Numbered from the stretch's first letter, positions 21,753-33,367 are shown. The stretch is DNA of 64,000 bases from Cryptomeria japonica (GCF_030272615.1 NC_081414.1:768190153-768254152), one strand, 5' to 3'. Numbers and translations are program-made. Notes: generated by a model from the sequence alone, not told the origin.

Positions 21753-24700
21753 CTAAGAAATTAGGGGAGTGAGAAGAGCCGGATCAATGCCAAGCTTCTT
21801 GAACTTGCTCTCCTCCACCCAAGTATCTTCAGATACTGGTTGATCTGCCCATTTCCCTAAGTGCTCTATGTAGACCTAGTGTCTAGTAGACTTCTTCACT
21901 CTTGACTCCAAGATCTCCTCTGCTATATGCTATTTCACTTGAGGTAAGGCATTCACATCCAAGTCTTGGAGTACCTTGGCTTGGTTCTTAGTCTGCCCTG
22001 CTATCTCACCCTTGTACATGATCAGATCAGCTACATTGAAGACTGGTGAAATGGCTAAGTCTGAAGGAAGATCAACCTTATAGGCGTTCTCACCATATTT
22101 TGCCAGAATTCTACAAGGTCCTGCCCTCTTCATTTGCAGTTTGGTAGGCTTACCACTTTGCATCCTAGCTTTGCTCAAATGGACCATCACAAAGTCACCC
22201 ACCTTGAACTGAACCTCTCTCATTTTCTCATCCATTTTGGCCTTTAGTTTTTGAGTGGATTCAAGGATGGCCTTCTTAACCTACTCTTGGACTTCCTTGA
22301 TGGTTTGAGTGAAGTCCTCTGCTTGTTCACTCTTCATCTCCATGGAACCAAGTTCCCTAAGTTCACACACTCCTCTTAGATGTCTACCATAGACAACCTC
22401 AAAAGGACTTCTACCAGTGGTCCTATTCACACTATCATTATATGCATACTCTTCCTGAGGAATGATTAGGTCCCATGTCTGCCCATACTCCTTAGTTAAA
22501 CACCTCAACAAGTTGCCTAACACCCTATTGATGACTTCAGTTTGACCATCTGTTTGTGGATGGTACGCTGAGCTAAATGAGAGATTAGCTCCTAGTCTCC
22601 TCCATAATGTTTGCCAAAAATGGCCCATGAACTTGTTGTCCCTATCTGAAACAATGCTTAAAGGGAGTCCATCAATCCTCGCAATCTCCTTAAAGAAGAC
22701 ATGTGCAACATAGCTAGCATCATGTGTGGTTTTACATGGAATAAAGTGGCACATCTTGGAAAATCTATCTACTACCACATAGATGTTCTCCATACCTATC
22801 TTTGTCTTGGGAATTCCTACTACAAAGTCCATGCTTATACATTCCCAAGGCCTATTAGAGACCGGCAATGGTTGATAGAGACCAGCATTGCTTGATCCTC
22901 CTTTTGCTCTTTGACACACTCCACATTGCTCTACATACCTTTTCACATCTCTTGGCAACTTGGGCCAATGGTAGTACCTCTGTACTAAATCCAAGGTTTT
23001 GTTAACTCCAAAGTGTCCACTTAAACTACCATTATGTTTCTCTTGGATGAGGTTTTCCCTCATGGATCCTCTTGGTACACACAATTGTTTGCCTTTGAAC
23101 AAGAGACCATTTTGGAGAGTGTAGTTTGCATACTCACCATGGAAATGGTTCTCAAACTCCTTGCAAACCTTGTAAGTTGATGAGAAGTCTTCATCTCCTT
23201 CATAGAGGTCCTTGAAACCTTCTATTCCTATGCTCTACAACTATAACTCTTGAACTGTCAACAACTTCCTACTTAAGGCATCTGCCACCTTGTTGAGTTG
23301 CCCCTTCTTATGCTTGATGGTGAAGGTGAAGGATTGGAGGTACTCCATCCATTTCAAATGTCTATTGCTAAGCTTCTCTTGAGTGTTGATGTAACTCAAT
23401 GCCTAGTTGTCTGTGAACACCACAAATTCCTTTGGGAGTAGGTAATGCCTCCATTTTTTAAGAGACTGCACTAATGCATACAACTCTAGGTCATAAGCTG
23501 AGTACTTCTTCTTTGCTTCATTGAGCTTCTCACTGAAAAATGCCACAGGTCTTCCCTCTTGACTCAATACATGCCCTACTGCAATTCCACTTTCATCACA
23601 CTCCAATGTGAATAGCTTGTCAAAAGTAGGTAGGAGAAGGATAGGTTTTGTGGCTACTTCTTGCTTCAATAATTGAAATGCTTTGTCAGCCTGCTCAGTC
23701 CATTTAAACTTAGTTTCAAGGCCTCCTTTAATGGTGTCAAGGACTACTGCACATATTCCATTGAAGTTCCTCACAAACTTTCTATAGAATTGGGCTAAAC
23801 CATGGAAACTCCTAACTTCAGTCCCTATTTTAGGTGCAGGCCAATTCAAGATTGCCTCCACTTTGCTTGGATCCATCTTCAAGGTTCCCTTAGACACCAC
23901 AAATCCTAAGTAGACCAACTCTTGCTTCAAGAAGTCACACTTCTCTAGGTTGATGGATAACTTCTCCTCATGCAACCTCTCTAAGACTAACCTCAAATGC
24001 TCAAGGTGCTCCTCTTTGGTTCTGCTATAGATGAGAATGTCATCTAGGTACACCACCACAAATCTGCCTGTGAAGTCTTTCAACACCTCATTCATCAACC
24101 TCATAAAGGTGCTTGGAGAATTGGTGAGTCCAAATGGCATCACAAGACATTCATACAATCTCTCTATGGTCTTGAAAGCAGTTTTCCACTCATCACCCTC
24201 CTTGATTCTAATCTGGTGATAACCACTTTTAAGGTCTAGCTTGGTAAAATACATAGCACCTCCTAAATAGTCCATCAAATCCTCTATTCTAGGAATAGGA
24301 AACCTATACCATATGGTGGTCCTATTCATTGCCCTTGAGTCAGTGCAAAGTCTCCACTTGCCTCTCTTCTTTGATGCTAGCACTACCAGGACTGCACATG
24401 GGCTGATGCTCTTCTTGATCAGTCCTTGTTCCAATAACTCCTGCACTTGCCTTGCTACCTCCTTGTTTTGGTCAGGTGTGAGTTTATATGCAACTTTGTT
24501 AGGTAGGGATGCTCTGAGAACAAAGTCTATCTAATGGCTTATAGACCTTCTTGGTGGGAGTGTTGTAGGTGCTCCATCACTCACTATGTCCTTATACTCT
24601 TGCAACATTTGCTTCACCTCCTTGGGTACTTTTGCCTGCAACTTGTCTTCTTCCTCCTTTGGCTTCACAAAGATGACACACTTCACTATCTCCTCCTCGT

Positions 24701-26390
24701 GTAGCAAGTTTAGAAACTCTTTACCAGTAGCCAATAAAACACTAGGTGTCTTTGAAGTTCCCTCTTCATTCTTTGTCAAGGACTGAATCTTAAAGGTCTT
24801 ATTGTCCTTCTTGAAGGAAATGGAGTTCTCCTCTCCATCATAGATCACCTTCCTATCAAATTTCCAAGGTCTACCTAGCAATAGGTGACAAGCATCCATG
24901 GGTAACACATCACAAAGGATCTTATCCTTGTATCCTCCAATAGAAAACTCTACCCAAGTCTGTTCATTGACTAGCACACTCTGGTCATGATTCAACCATG
25001 TCACCTTATATGGGTTAGTGTGGGGTATCCTTATGAGTTTCAACTTCTTCACTGCCTCCTCTGATATTATATTGTCAGTTGACCTTGAATCAACTATCAC
25101 CTTGCAGACTTTACCAAGGATCTTGCATCTCACCCTAAACAATGCTCTCCTATGCTTAGGTTCATTCTTGACTGGCTGTCTTATCAAGACCCTATTGAAC
25201 ATCAAATTTTCTCCAATATCTGATTCAATATGGTCCACCTCAGGTGTCTTGCTGCTTGAAGAGTCTTCATGTGAATAAGCAACCCTCTTTCCACTGTTTG
25301 ATGATGTAGGCTTGTCAGGGCATCTATATGCCGATTGTCCCAATTGACCACAATTGTAACATTTCATAGTTGCAATGTAGGAGTTACCTCTGCCGGTACG
25401 TCTACCCCTACTTGGACCACCTTGTGCCCCTGTTCCTCTAGAATGGCCTCCTCTGAGATTGGTTTCACTGCCATGTTCAGTCAACTTGGCTTCTCCTTGG
25501 TTCCTTTGTTCATTTGCCTTGCTTTGGTAACCACCTCGGTGATTCATTTGTTCTCTACCTCTACCTTTACCCCTGTTATTGGAGTCTCCTTTCCTTTTGT
25601 TCCTCTCTTCTACCTTGATAGCAAGCTGATGACATTTTTGAATAGTAGTAGGAGTCCATAGGCTTATCTCCTCTTGAATGTTCCACTTTAGGCAACTTAG
25701 ATACCTAGCCACCTTAATAGATTCATCTTCTTGGACTTTGGATCTAAGGCAAAGTTTTTGAAATTCTTTGGTGTAGGAGGTCACATCAAGGTCTTTTTGC
25801 TTCAAACCCTATCTTTTCTTATGAATTTGGACTTCATAATCCTCTGGTAAGTAGTTCTCTTTGATCTTACTCACCATGGCCTTCCAATTGGCAATAGGTA
25901 GCTTCCCCATGCTAACTCTCTCTTCTTGCAAGTACTTCCACCATGTCAAAGCTGCTCCCCTTAGTCTTGACTTGGCAACTTTAACCTTTTGAGCCTCTGT
26001 CACTCCCTCACACTCAAAGTGGTTTTCCATGCCCTCAATCCATTCCATGACAGTGTCAATGTCCATCCTTCCACTGAAATGTGGCAATCTTTCAAAAGAT
26101 TTGGTGTTCAAGGCCTTAATAGCCTTTACAAATGGTTCCTCATTGAACAAGGGATCTGGTTTAGGGATAATGTCATCTATGTCTATAGTTTTCTTGCCTT
26201 TATCCTTGGTGTCTTCACCCCAAGGTCCTTGTGTCCTCTGATCCACCACTTCCTGCAGCTTATCCCTTATCTCGCTCATAGCTTCTTCAAGGAGTCTATT
26301 CTTCTCCTTCTGCTCTTCTACCTCCCTAGCCAGCTCTGCATTAGTGACCATTGTGCTTGCCCCTACTGATTCACCAAAATACAAAGACAT
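21753..26390 (-). pseudogene. gag-pol of element C (single frame, eight TAG stops)
   Basis: From ATG at 26390-26388 to a terminal TAG at 21755-21753 one frame of 1,546 codons runs without a frameshift. Order: gag with a retrotransposon-gag segment (LTWWKYLQEE); a zinc knuckle at about 25370 in which the His is Gln (CYNCGQLGQSAYRC); protease with DSRSTDN for the usual D-S/T-G; RT with intact YLDDILIYS (about 23990); RNase H; integrase with its HHCC finger (HFGVNKT, CGVCQRAK) and the D-D-E segments (MDFVVGI, SDRDNKF, TDGQTEV); and a chromodomain-like tail (HLGKWADQPVSEDTWVEESKF, about 21860-21800). Eight in-frame stops (near 25811, 24533, 23405, 23242, 23236, 22283, 21932 and 21880) are all TAG, each fitting CAG to TAG decay. 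Confidence 0.9.
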
Positions 26391-26415
26391 ACACAGTCCA
26401 CCAAATCTTTAACTT

Positions 26416-26427
26416 GCTCTGATACCA
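26416..26427 (-). promoter_or_regulatory. Initiator-Met tRNA primer-binding site of C
   Basis: The minus strand reads TGGTATCAGAGC, the standard plant initiator-Met site, three bases inside the 5' LTR end. It fixes the orientation of C and the LTR border at 26431. Confidence 0.95.
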
Positions 26428-26430
26428 ATC

Positions 26431-28008
26431 TGATGGGATGGTGTTTAGGATAGACTAGCCTAGTCTATGCTCTTGGATCCTTTCCTTGGATCACCAGGTG
26501 TTCTAACCACACCCTAGGGTCTCTAGGACTTCCCCTGCTTGTGGAATCCCCTGACCTTGCCCAATCCACCCACCAACAAGTTGAAAAACTACTCCTAAGG
26601 TCTCACCTACTCATGAGATTCAAGAAACCCTTACTTAAGCCAATAAGGGTTAGGCTTGTTCCACACCTTCCTAGTTCTTAGCAAGGATAGGTCAAGTCTA
26701 ATTCATGGTTTTTCCACCCATTCATGTTCCCCCAAGAGGTTTCAAGCTTTCAACCCCTTACCGATTTCACTATTTTGTGTTTTGCCTACAAAATAGGGCT
26801 ACAAGGATTAGGACCAATTAGGCCTCCTACCTGGTCCTTTAGGACTCCCTCTCACAAACGATGCACTTGCTTGTGAAACTTCCTAATAGACCTACTATTA
26901 ATTTGGCAAGGACTCAAGGATTTTCTAGGTTTTAGGCCTCCAAGTGTCCGTACACTGCCCAAGGTAGATTTTAAGGTTTTTAAGGGTTTTTAGGAGGGTT
27001 TTTAGGCATGCCAGGGTCACAGTGTAGTTTTAATGCTCTTTCCACCTTGTCTGGATTGGTGGGAGCTCCTCCTTCACACCAATGGTGCTTCACTCACCCC
27101 TCTTCAACTCCTCCAAAGGGTGCCTCCTCCTCTGACCTTCCTTGCTCTCCAAGACCTCTGCAACTTAACCCTTCCTAGCCGGGCACTGACCTGTCTCTCC
27201 TAGGAGTGGGTCTTTTGATGGCCTCCCTGCATTTTCATGGGCCTTGCTTTCTTTGCAATATAGTGAAAGGTCTGCACTCTCATTCCCCATGGTTTCATTT
27301 GGGTTCCACAACGGGGAATGGAGTTATGCATCCATTTACACAAACCAGTCCAAAACTGGACAGTAAGAAGACTATTTACAAAATATTTACAAACGTACCT
27401 CACTTACAAATCAAAACCTAATATAAATGCTCAAGATGAGATTAAATACACCATACAAGACACTCCACATAGTTTTTCATGTAAATCAATCCATTAGCAT
27501 TCTTCCTTTACTCCATTTGTGCCGACTGGCAACAAAATTGCAGTCACAGTCGGTCAGTTTGCTTTTGGCCGTACAATATCTGACATCCAACCCATTAACT
27601 TAGGGTTTGGAATTACTTATATCACCTTTGCCTCAGTCTGTGCATCCATATTAGGGTTTTCCATGCTACATTAAAGATTTTGACCTCATGGTGGAAAAGT
27701 TGCTTGACAACTTTTAAAAGTTGTCATGCAACTTTCCCAATGTTGCTTTTCTTGACTCCTAGACCCACATTGGGCCAACCTAAGGACACCACCATGCTAT
27801 GAAGGACCCCTAAACACCTCAAATGCACACATACCCTCTATTTTCAAGAAATCCTCAATTTTGACTCATGACCCTAAGACCTCAACTAGGACCCTAACTA
27901 GGACCAATGAGCACATGGCTCTTTATTTTATATACAATGGCTTCATAAAGAAGCAAGAACACAAACAAAACAAATGGTGGGAGCCCTTTTAAGGGTGCTC
28001 CTGCACTA
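26431..28008 (-). repeat. 5' LTR of C
   Basis: Matches 20156-21732 over its full length. A probable TATA box on the minus strand, TATATAAAA, lies at 27935-27927. The outer end reads TAGTGCAGG instead of TGGTGCAGG, a single change in the terminal TG. Confidence 0.9.
27927..27935 (-). promoter_or_regulatory. TATA box in the 5' LTR of C
   Basis: Minus strand TATATAAAATAAAGAGCC. The 3' LTR keeps the same sequence (near 21653). It lies close to the LTR start, which implies a short U3. Confidence 0.4.
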
Positions 28009-28013
28009 GAGAG

Positions 28014-28355
28014 GGGAACGACCCAAGTGGAAATAGGCTAATGTCGATTCCTTCCGATCCACTCTAAATAAATCGTGTTTGTGATGAAAGTCATAAACAA
28101 CATGTGCTAATAAGTTCATACCAACGCTATGTTTCCTCATAAACCCTATGGAGCATAACATCTATAGGCTGGGAACCTTCTGTATTTATAGAGCAGAAAG
28201 TGCCACATGTATGGCCACATGACCGAAAGCCTTTACTAAAAACCACTTCTACTAGTTGCCAAAATCCTTTTAGTTGTTGGCATAGGAGGTCGGACCTCTG
28301 AAGCGGCTCACACACATATGATTCTTAATAGAGATATAAAGTTTGTCATGGGGAT
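28014..28355 (+). other. Leader of B resumed after insertion C
   Basis: GGGAACGACCCAAGTGG joins directly to the leader cut at 20155 and matches GGGTACGACCCAAGTGGG of A (13005-13021). The remainder is non-coding. Confidence 0.55.
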
Positions 28356-29046
28356 TTTTCATGGAAACTGGTGCTTGTTGGCATTTGCATTAAGATTGCA
28401 TTAATGAAATGTTATGTTGTCATTGATGTTAATTAACCGGTAATGATGTTGTAATAATGTTGTTTTGTAACCGGTAAGAAGAGCTAGTAAAGGGAACTAC
28501 AACCGGTAGGTAATTTTGTGAAGGAAACTAGTATTACTTATGAAATGGAGACCAAACCTGAACTGATGGAGTTTGGTGAATTGATTGGAGCAGATTATGA
28601 TCAAATGATGAATGATAATGATTATGACATGTATGCATGTTGTATGAGAAATGTTTTAAATGATTCATGGTGCGTAGAGATAATGGTTTTTGTCTTGGGA
28701 ATGAGCAAGTTCATTGCATGTAATGGAAACCACATGATGAGTAACAAAGTTCGATGAAGTGGTGATCAAGGAGCGGTCGAGGATATCTTGAATGATGTGC
28801 AGTTATTTCTATGTAATTTGATATGTAATCCAACGATCATACTTGAACCAATTTGTTTTTAATCTCTATGAGATAATTAGGTTTGTGTTGTGTTACTGAA
28901 CTGTTGATTTGTTTATAAGGTTGATGAGTTTTTTTGTTGTAGAGTTGGCAATTTGTGGTTGAGATTAAGAAAGAGTGGTTATCAAACTTGATAATGTATC
29001 TGCAATATGTGTAAAGGCAGATAGGAGCATGAAAAGGATCTGAACA
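28356..29046. other. Unassigned segment replacing gag, protease and most of RT in B
   Basis: It starts near TGTTGGCATTTGCATTAAG and contains AACCGGTA three times. A word beginning TGTTGGCATT is typical of plant copia LTRs, so this could be a solo or partial LTR, but I see no clear terminal CA plus target duplication. A 79-codon plus frame (28518-28757) has no recognisable domain. On its right the B polymerase resumes abruptly inside RT (EHLNILGKIF), so coding sequence was deleted here as well. Confidence 0.35.
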
Positions 29047-29870
29047 AGCAAGAACATTTGAACATCTTGGGCAAGATCTTTGATAGGGTCGAACAATATC
29101 AGTTAAGATTGAATCCAAAGAAATGTGCATTTGGAGTAACCTGTGGAAAAATTCTTGGGTACATTATATCAGCTCGTGGAATTGAAGTAGATCTAGAAAA
29201 GGTCAAAGCTATCATGGAAATGGAGTCACCTAGGAACATAAGTCATTTGCATTCTTTACAAGGAAGATTACAATCAATTAGAAGATTTGTCTCTCAATTA
29301 GCAGATAGATGTCATCCATTCACTCATATTTTACATAAGAATGTTCCATTCAAATGGGATCATAAATGTGAAGAAGCTTTTATGAAAATCAAAGAATATC
29401 TGATGAATCCTCCAAGCTCGTATCACCAATCAAAGGGAAACCATTGTTGCTTTATATCTCATGGACAAATGTATCATTAGGAGATCTTTTAACACAACAT
29501 GATGAAGAAGGTAAAGAAAGAGCAGTCTATTACATCAATAGAATACTTGTAGGCTATGAATTGAACTATACATCGGTAGAGAAGACATGCCTAGTAGTTG
29601 TATTTGCAACTCAAAAACTGTGACATTATATGCTGACTCATTCTATGAAACTGATAGCAAAAATAGATACACTAAAGTATTTTCTAAGCAAGTCAACTTT
29701 GACAGGCAGACTGGCAAAATGGGTTATGGTACTAAGTGATTTTGATATAGAATATGTTGATCAAAAATCTATCAAAGGGTAGGTCGTTGCTAATCAATTA
29801 GCTGAAGAACCCTTACAATATGACATATCATTGAACATTGAATTTCTTGACGTAGACATTCTGACATAAG
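29047..29870 (+). pseudogene. B pol: end of RT and first RNase H
   Basis: The frame begins EHLNILGKIFDR, follows with LNPKKCAFGVTCGKILGYI and ARGIEVDLEKVKAI (RT connection), then an RNase H with KERAVYYINRILVGYELNYTS. The catalytic part of RT, with YVDD, is missing. One frameshift near 29430 and several stops follow. Sequence order and wording match TAT-type elements, and the homologous part of A lies at 49480-50200. Confidence 0.8.
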
Positions 29871-30275
29871 TACACATTTTTGGGAGTTTTACATTGATGG
29901 TTCCTATACACAATATTGATCAAGCACGAGAATTTTGTTCATCACACCTCAAGGACACACAATTCCAAAATCATATAGACTGCAGTTTTCCATGCACAAA
30001 CAATACTAAAGAATATGAAGCATTAACTATTGGGCTCAAAATGGCTATTGAATGGAACATTAAGGAATTACATGTTTATGGTGATTCACAACTTATAATC
30101 AACTAAATAAATGATGATTATCAAACTAAGGATGACAAGCTCATGCCCTACAAATAGCTGGTAGGAGAGTTTAAAGAACACTTTTAAGAAGTATCATTCA
30201 CTCAAATCCCAAGAAATGAGAATAAAACAGTAGATGCAATGACTACAATAACATCTCTCTTGCAGAATTAGGAGA
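29871..30275 (+). pseudogene. B pol: second, archaeal-type RNase H
   Basis: The domain starts FYIDGSYTQY (frame shifted near 29920), then FPCTNNTKEYEALTIGLKMA and LHVYGDSQLIIN, giving the Asp, Glu and Asp positions of the active site. It ends with PRNENKTVDAMTTI. Having a second RNase H after the normal one is the hallmark of the TAT lineage. Two stops and one shift inactivate it. Confidence 0.8.
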
Positions 30276-30554
30276 ATCAACAACGTTATGAATTCCTGGT
30301 GGAAGATATCTTGAAACCTACCATTGAATCCCAACATACCCACATGATTTTCCATATATCTAGAACCGATCAATTCTTATATGGCTAGACTTGTCAATAC
30401 TTAAAAGAGAATATCCTTCCTCCTAACCTATCCTGTAATCAAAGAAGAAATTTTATCCGTCAGTCATCCCATTATACTATTATTGCTGATACCTTATATA
30501 GGTGAGGTCTAGCTATCACTTTATTGAGATGTCTCGAACAAGAAGAATCTAAGA

Positions 30555-31632
30555 AAGTTCTTAACAAAGTTCACGTAGGTATTTGTGGCACACACTCAAG
30601 TGGATTAACAATGGCTAAGAAACTTCTTTGTATGGGTTACTATTGGCCTACTATGGAGAGAGATTCATTCACATATGCCAAGAAATGCAAACAATGCTAA
30701 ATCCATGGGAATATCATCCACACACCAGCACAAGAATTGCATCCTATAGCAGGATCATGGCCATTCTCCCAATGGGGTCTTGATTTGGTAGGTAAGATAA
30801 ATCCTTCATCCTCTAATGGACATAAGCTCATTTTGAATGCTACTAAGTATTTCACTAAATGGATTGAAGCAATACCTATGATGAAAGTGACAGGAAAACA
30901 AATATCATCATTCATCTTGAATTATATAATTTATCGCTATGGAGTCCCTATGAACATTATCACCGATAATGGACGACCATTTAAGAATCAAGATGTGAAG
31001 GAACTATGTGAGCGATTCCATATCCAACATAGGTTTTCTACACCATATTATCCATAGGGAAATGGTCAAGCTTAGGCATCAAACAAGATCATCTTGAAAA
31101 GCCTGAAGAAAACAAGCAATGAAGCTGGTAAAGACTAGCACATTTAGTTAAATCCCGCTCTTTGGGCATAGTGAACTAGCATCTGCACACCAACGGGGGC
31201 AACTCCATATTTCTTAGTTTATGGATTGGAAGCCATATTTTTGATAGAAGTAGAGATACCTTCTCTACGAGTTTCCTTGAAAGGTCTTATACTAGAAGAA
31301 GAAGAACGAGTCTCTAGACTTCAAGAACTTGAGTTGATTTAGGAACGTCGCCAAAATGAAATAGATCATTTGAAGGCATATCAAAAGAGAATGGCAAGAA
31401 GTTATAATCACAAAGTCAAGCCACACATTATTTAAATTGGAGATATACTTCTAAGGGAGAATTGAAGAAATCAGCAAGACCAAGAAAAGAAGGGTAAATT
31501 TGAACCAAATTGGTTAGTCCTTTTGTCATAGTAGCAACATATGGCTCAGGAGCATACAAGTTATCTACCCCTGAAGGTGATTGGTTTGATGAGCCTATCA
31601 ATTTCATCCATCTCAAGAAATTCTATGCTTGA
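30555..31632 (+). pseudogene. B pol: integrase
   Basis: The HHCC finger is seen as VHVGICGTHSSG and CKQC. The core has GLDLVGKI (first Asp), IITDNG (second Asp) and GNGQA followed by TAG where the catalytic Glu is expected (about 31073). The C-terminal part (TSICTPTGATPYFLVYG, then VEIPSLRVSL) runs to HLKKFYA and a TGA at 31630-31632, exactly where D integrase ends HLKRFYT. About eight stops interrupt it. Confidence 0.85.
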
Positions 31633-31776
31633 GATATAAAGTCCTGAAAAATCAGTAAAAAGATATAAAGTCTTGAAGAAATCAGTAAAAATCAGAAAAG
31701 CATAAAATCCCTAAAAAGCATAAAACAGTGAAAACAGAAGAAGAAAAATATCAAAATATGGAAAAAATGCAATAAA

Positions 31777-31815
31777 TTTAGATAGTGAAAACCTGGTAAA
31801 CATACACTATCTAAA
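31777..31815 (+). other. Hairpin after the pol stop of B
   Basis: TTTAGATAGTG (31777-31787) pairs perfectly with CACTATCTAAA (31805-31815). The 17-base loop is AAAACCTGGTAAACATA. It starts 145 bases after the integrase stop. D has a hairpin with nearly the same loop but different stem bases at the same distance. Confidence 0.7.
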
Positions 31816-32030
31816 AAAGTGAGTTCTTCCATCTACGAGATCACTTTGCGCACCTATCCACTCCATCCTATCGCATCTATCACTTCCATCTATCTTAGCC
31901 TATCTATTTCATCTTTCACATCCATTTCTCTGAACCACTAGCAAGAAATATGCATCTCACTAGCAGTTATCAATCTCTGACATACTTGTCGTAGTCACTG
32001 TAATAAATCCTCATTATCATAAAAAACCTA
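31816..32030. other. 3' region of B, no gene seen
   Basis: Rich in CCATC/CTATC words (for example 31850-31925). No open frame or domain. Confidence 0.4.
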
Positions 32031-32500
32031 CTAGTTGCGAATATTATCACGGATTGAGGGTCTTGTCTTAACTTCAATCTTTGAGATCACCGCCAAAGTA
32101 ATGCCGTTACTCTTCAAAACAATGTTAGATACGAAATCTAATATAATATTTTTGGATCTCTCTATCCAGTCTATATAAAAAGCATCAAAAAATTCTACAA
32201 TATCCCATACAACAAATTTATATTGTTTCAATCTCTTATTCTTTGAAGAGAACTTATACCTAACTTGTGAAACAATTAGCTCATAGTCTCCAAAAATAAC
32301 CAATAACTTAATTCCATGTTTCATAGCTAGATTGAGGCCTATCAGAAATGCCTCATATTCAATAACATTGTTTGTTCATTCAAAAGACTGGAGAAAAGAA
32401 TAGTTACAAGTCTTCTCACTAGGTGCAATAAATATCACACCGGCCCCAAATCCATCCTTAGAATAGGTACCATCAAAACACATTTTCCACAATCCCTCTT
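32031..32500 (-). pseudogene. RNase H fragment of another gypsy-type element, antisense in B
   Basis: On the minus strand the frame reads LWKMCFDGTYSKDGFGAGVIF, then IEYEAFLIGLNLAMKHGIK, LLVIFGDYELIVSQVRYK and KNKRLKQYKFVVWDIVE. This is an RNase H with the first Asp and the Glu kept but GDS changed to GDY. About 60 residues upstream (32508-32690) may belong to the same polyprotein. It is opposite to B pol and has no LTRs of its own here, so it is probably an inserted fragment. Confidence 0.7.
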
Positions 32501-33175
32501 AAAAATTCTACTCCTCATGGGTGATTGTATCACTATTTTGTAAGAGAGGTTGTGAAGGCTCAATCCTGAAGCTTCCAATGTCAATATTATCTATATTCGA
32601 AATACTTCTCATAGTCACTGTCTTATAATCAAAATCAATCATATCTGCATTATATCCCACTATGGTTTGGATCTTGATCAATTCATACATCCATAAAAAT
32701 AAAAAATTGTTTTCGCTGGGGGTAAAGTCCTAATTCCTTTTTTGCTAAGGTGATATTTTAAATCTTTGAAAATAAAAAAAACATTTGGAAAACTTAGGAA
32801 AACAAAACACCTAGGGTTTTGAAACAGATAACGAGCAACAAAGCAATGAAGATCAAGGCCTTTTGTAACAACTGAGTCGTGAAACTCAGAAAACAAAGAA
32901 TAAACCAACAAGTAATAAAATATTATCAATGATCATTCATCAAGATGATTATATCAGTTAATGACCATGAGAACATGTGAATGACATACAAGATTCAATA
33001 TTTATATCTTGATTTTATTGCTAATCATGTACTCTATGCGACTCAAGGATGTCCATGACTAGAGAAGCTATGATGGGGCATGACTACTTTCTTTGTTTGT
33101 TGTTTGTGGTTTATCTCTTATTAAGGTATGTACTTGCCTAAGGATATGATTGGCAAAAGATCAAGGAGGATGTTC
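32501..33175. other. Gap with no clear gene; right part belongs to the conserved 3' block of B
   Basis: Short AT-rich frames only. From about 33000 (CTTGATTTTATTGCTAATCAT, CTCAAGGATG, CTAGAGAAGC) the sequence aligns with the 3' region of A starting near 51340, so it is ancestral to the TAT elements. Confidence 0.4.
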
Positions 33176-33367
33176 TGAGTCATGCATGAAAGGGGATAAT
33201 CCTTGTTTGTTCTGCAAGAAATACTCAGGTCATCTTGATTCATTATATCAAGTTGCTTGTATAAACTTTCTATATCAAAATCCATGTAAGAAATACTCAG
33301 GTCAGCTTGAATCATTATGTCAAGTTGCTTGTATTTTCTTAGAACATTTTAAAGCTCAATAATGAAA
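33176..33367 (+). other. Conserved twin-hairpin block in the 3' region of B
   Basis: Two units start AAGAAATACTC (33216 and 33288). Unit 1 can pair CATCTTGAT (33231-33239) with ATCAAGTTG (33247-33255). Unit 2 can pair CAGCTTGA (33303-33310) with TCAAGTTG (33320-33327), and outside it TAAGAAATAC (33287-33296) with GTATTTTCTTA (33331-33341). The block ends with AACATTTTAAAGCTCAAT. Equivalent blocks lie in A (51558-51711) and D (61384-61580). No coding sense. Confidence 0.75.

Larger units (their letters stand above)
20156..28008 (-). mobile_element. Chromovirus-type Ty3/gypsy retrotransposon C
   Basis: Two nearly identical LTRs (20156-21732 and 26431-28008) flank a minus-strand gag-pol. The target duplication is a perfect GAGAG at 20151-20155 and 28009-28013. 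The 5' LTR (right copy) has lost its terminal CA, reading CTA. The priming site matches initiator-Met tRNA. The LTR copies differ at scattered positions only, so C is younger than A and B. Confidence 0.9.

Noticed and set aside
24031-26369. Plus-strand frames opposite the gag-pol of C
   Set aside because: Shadows of the minus-strand coding frame, which carries the gag, protease and RT motifs.
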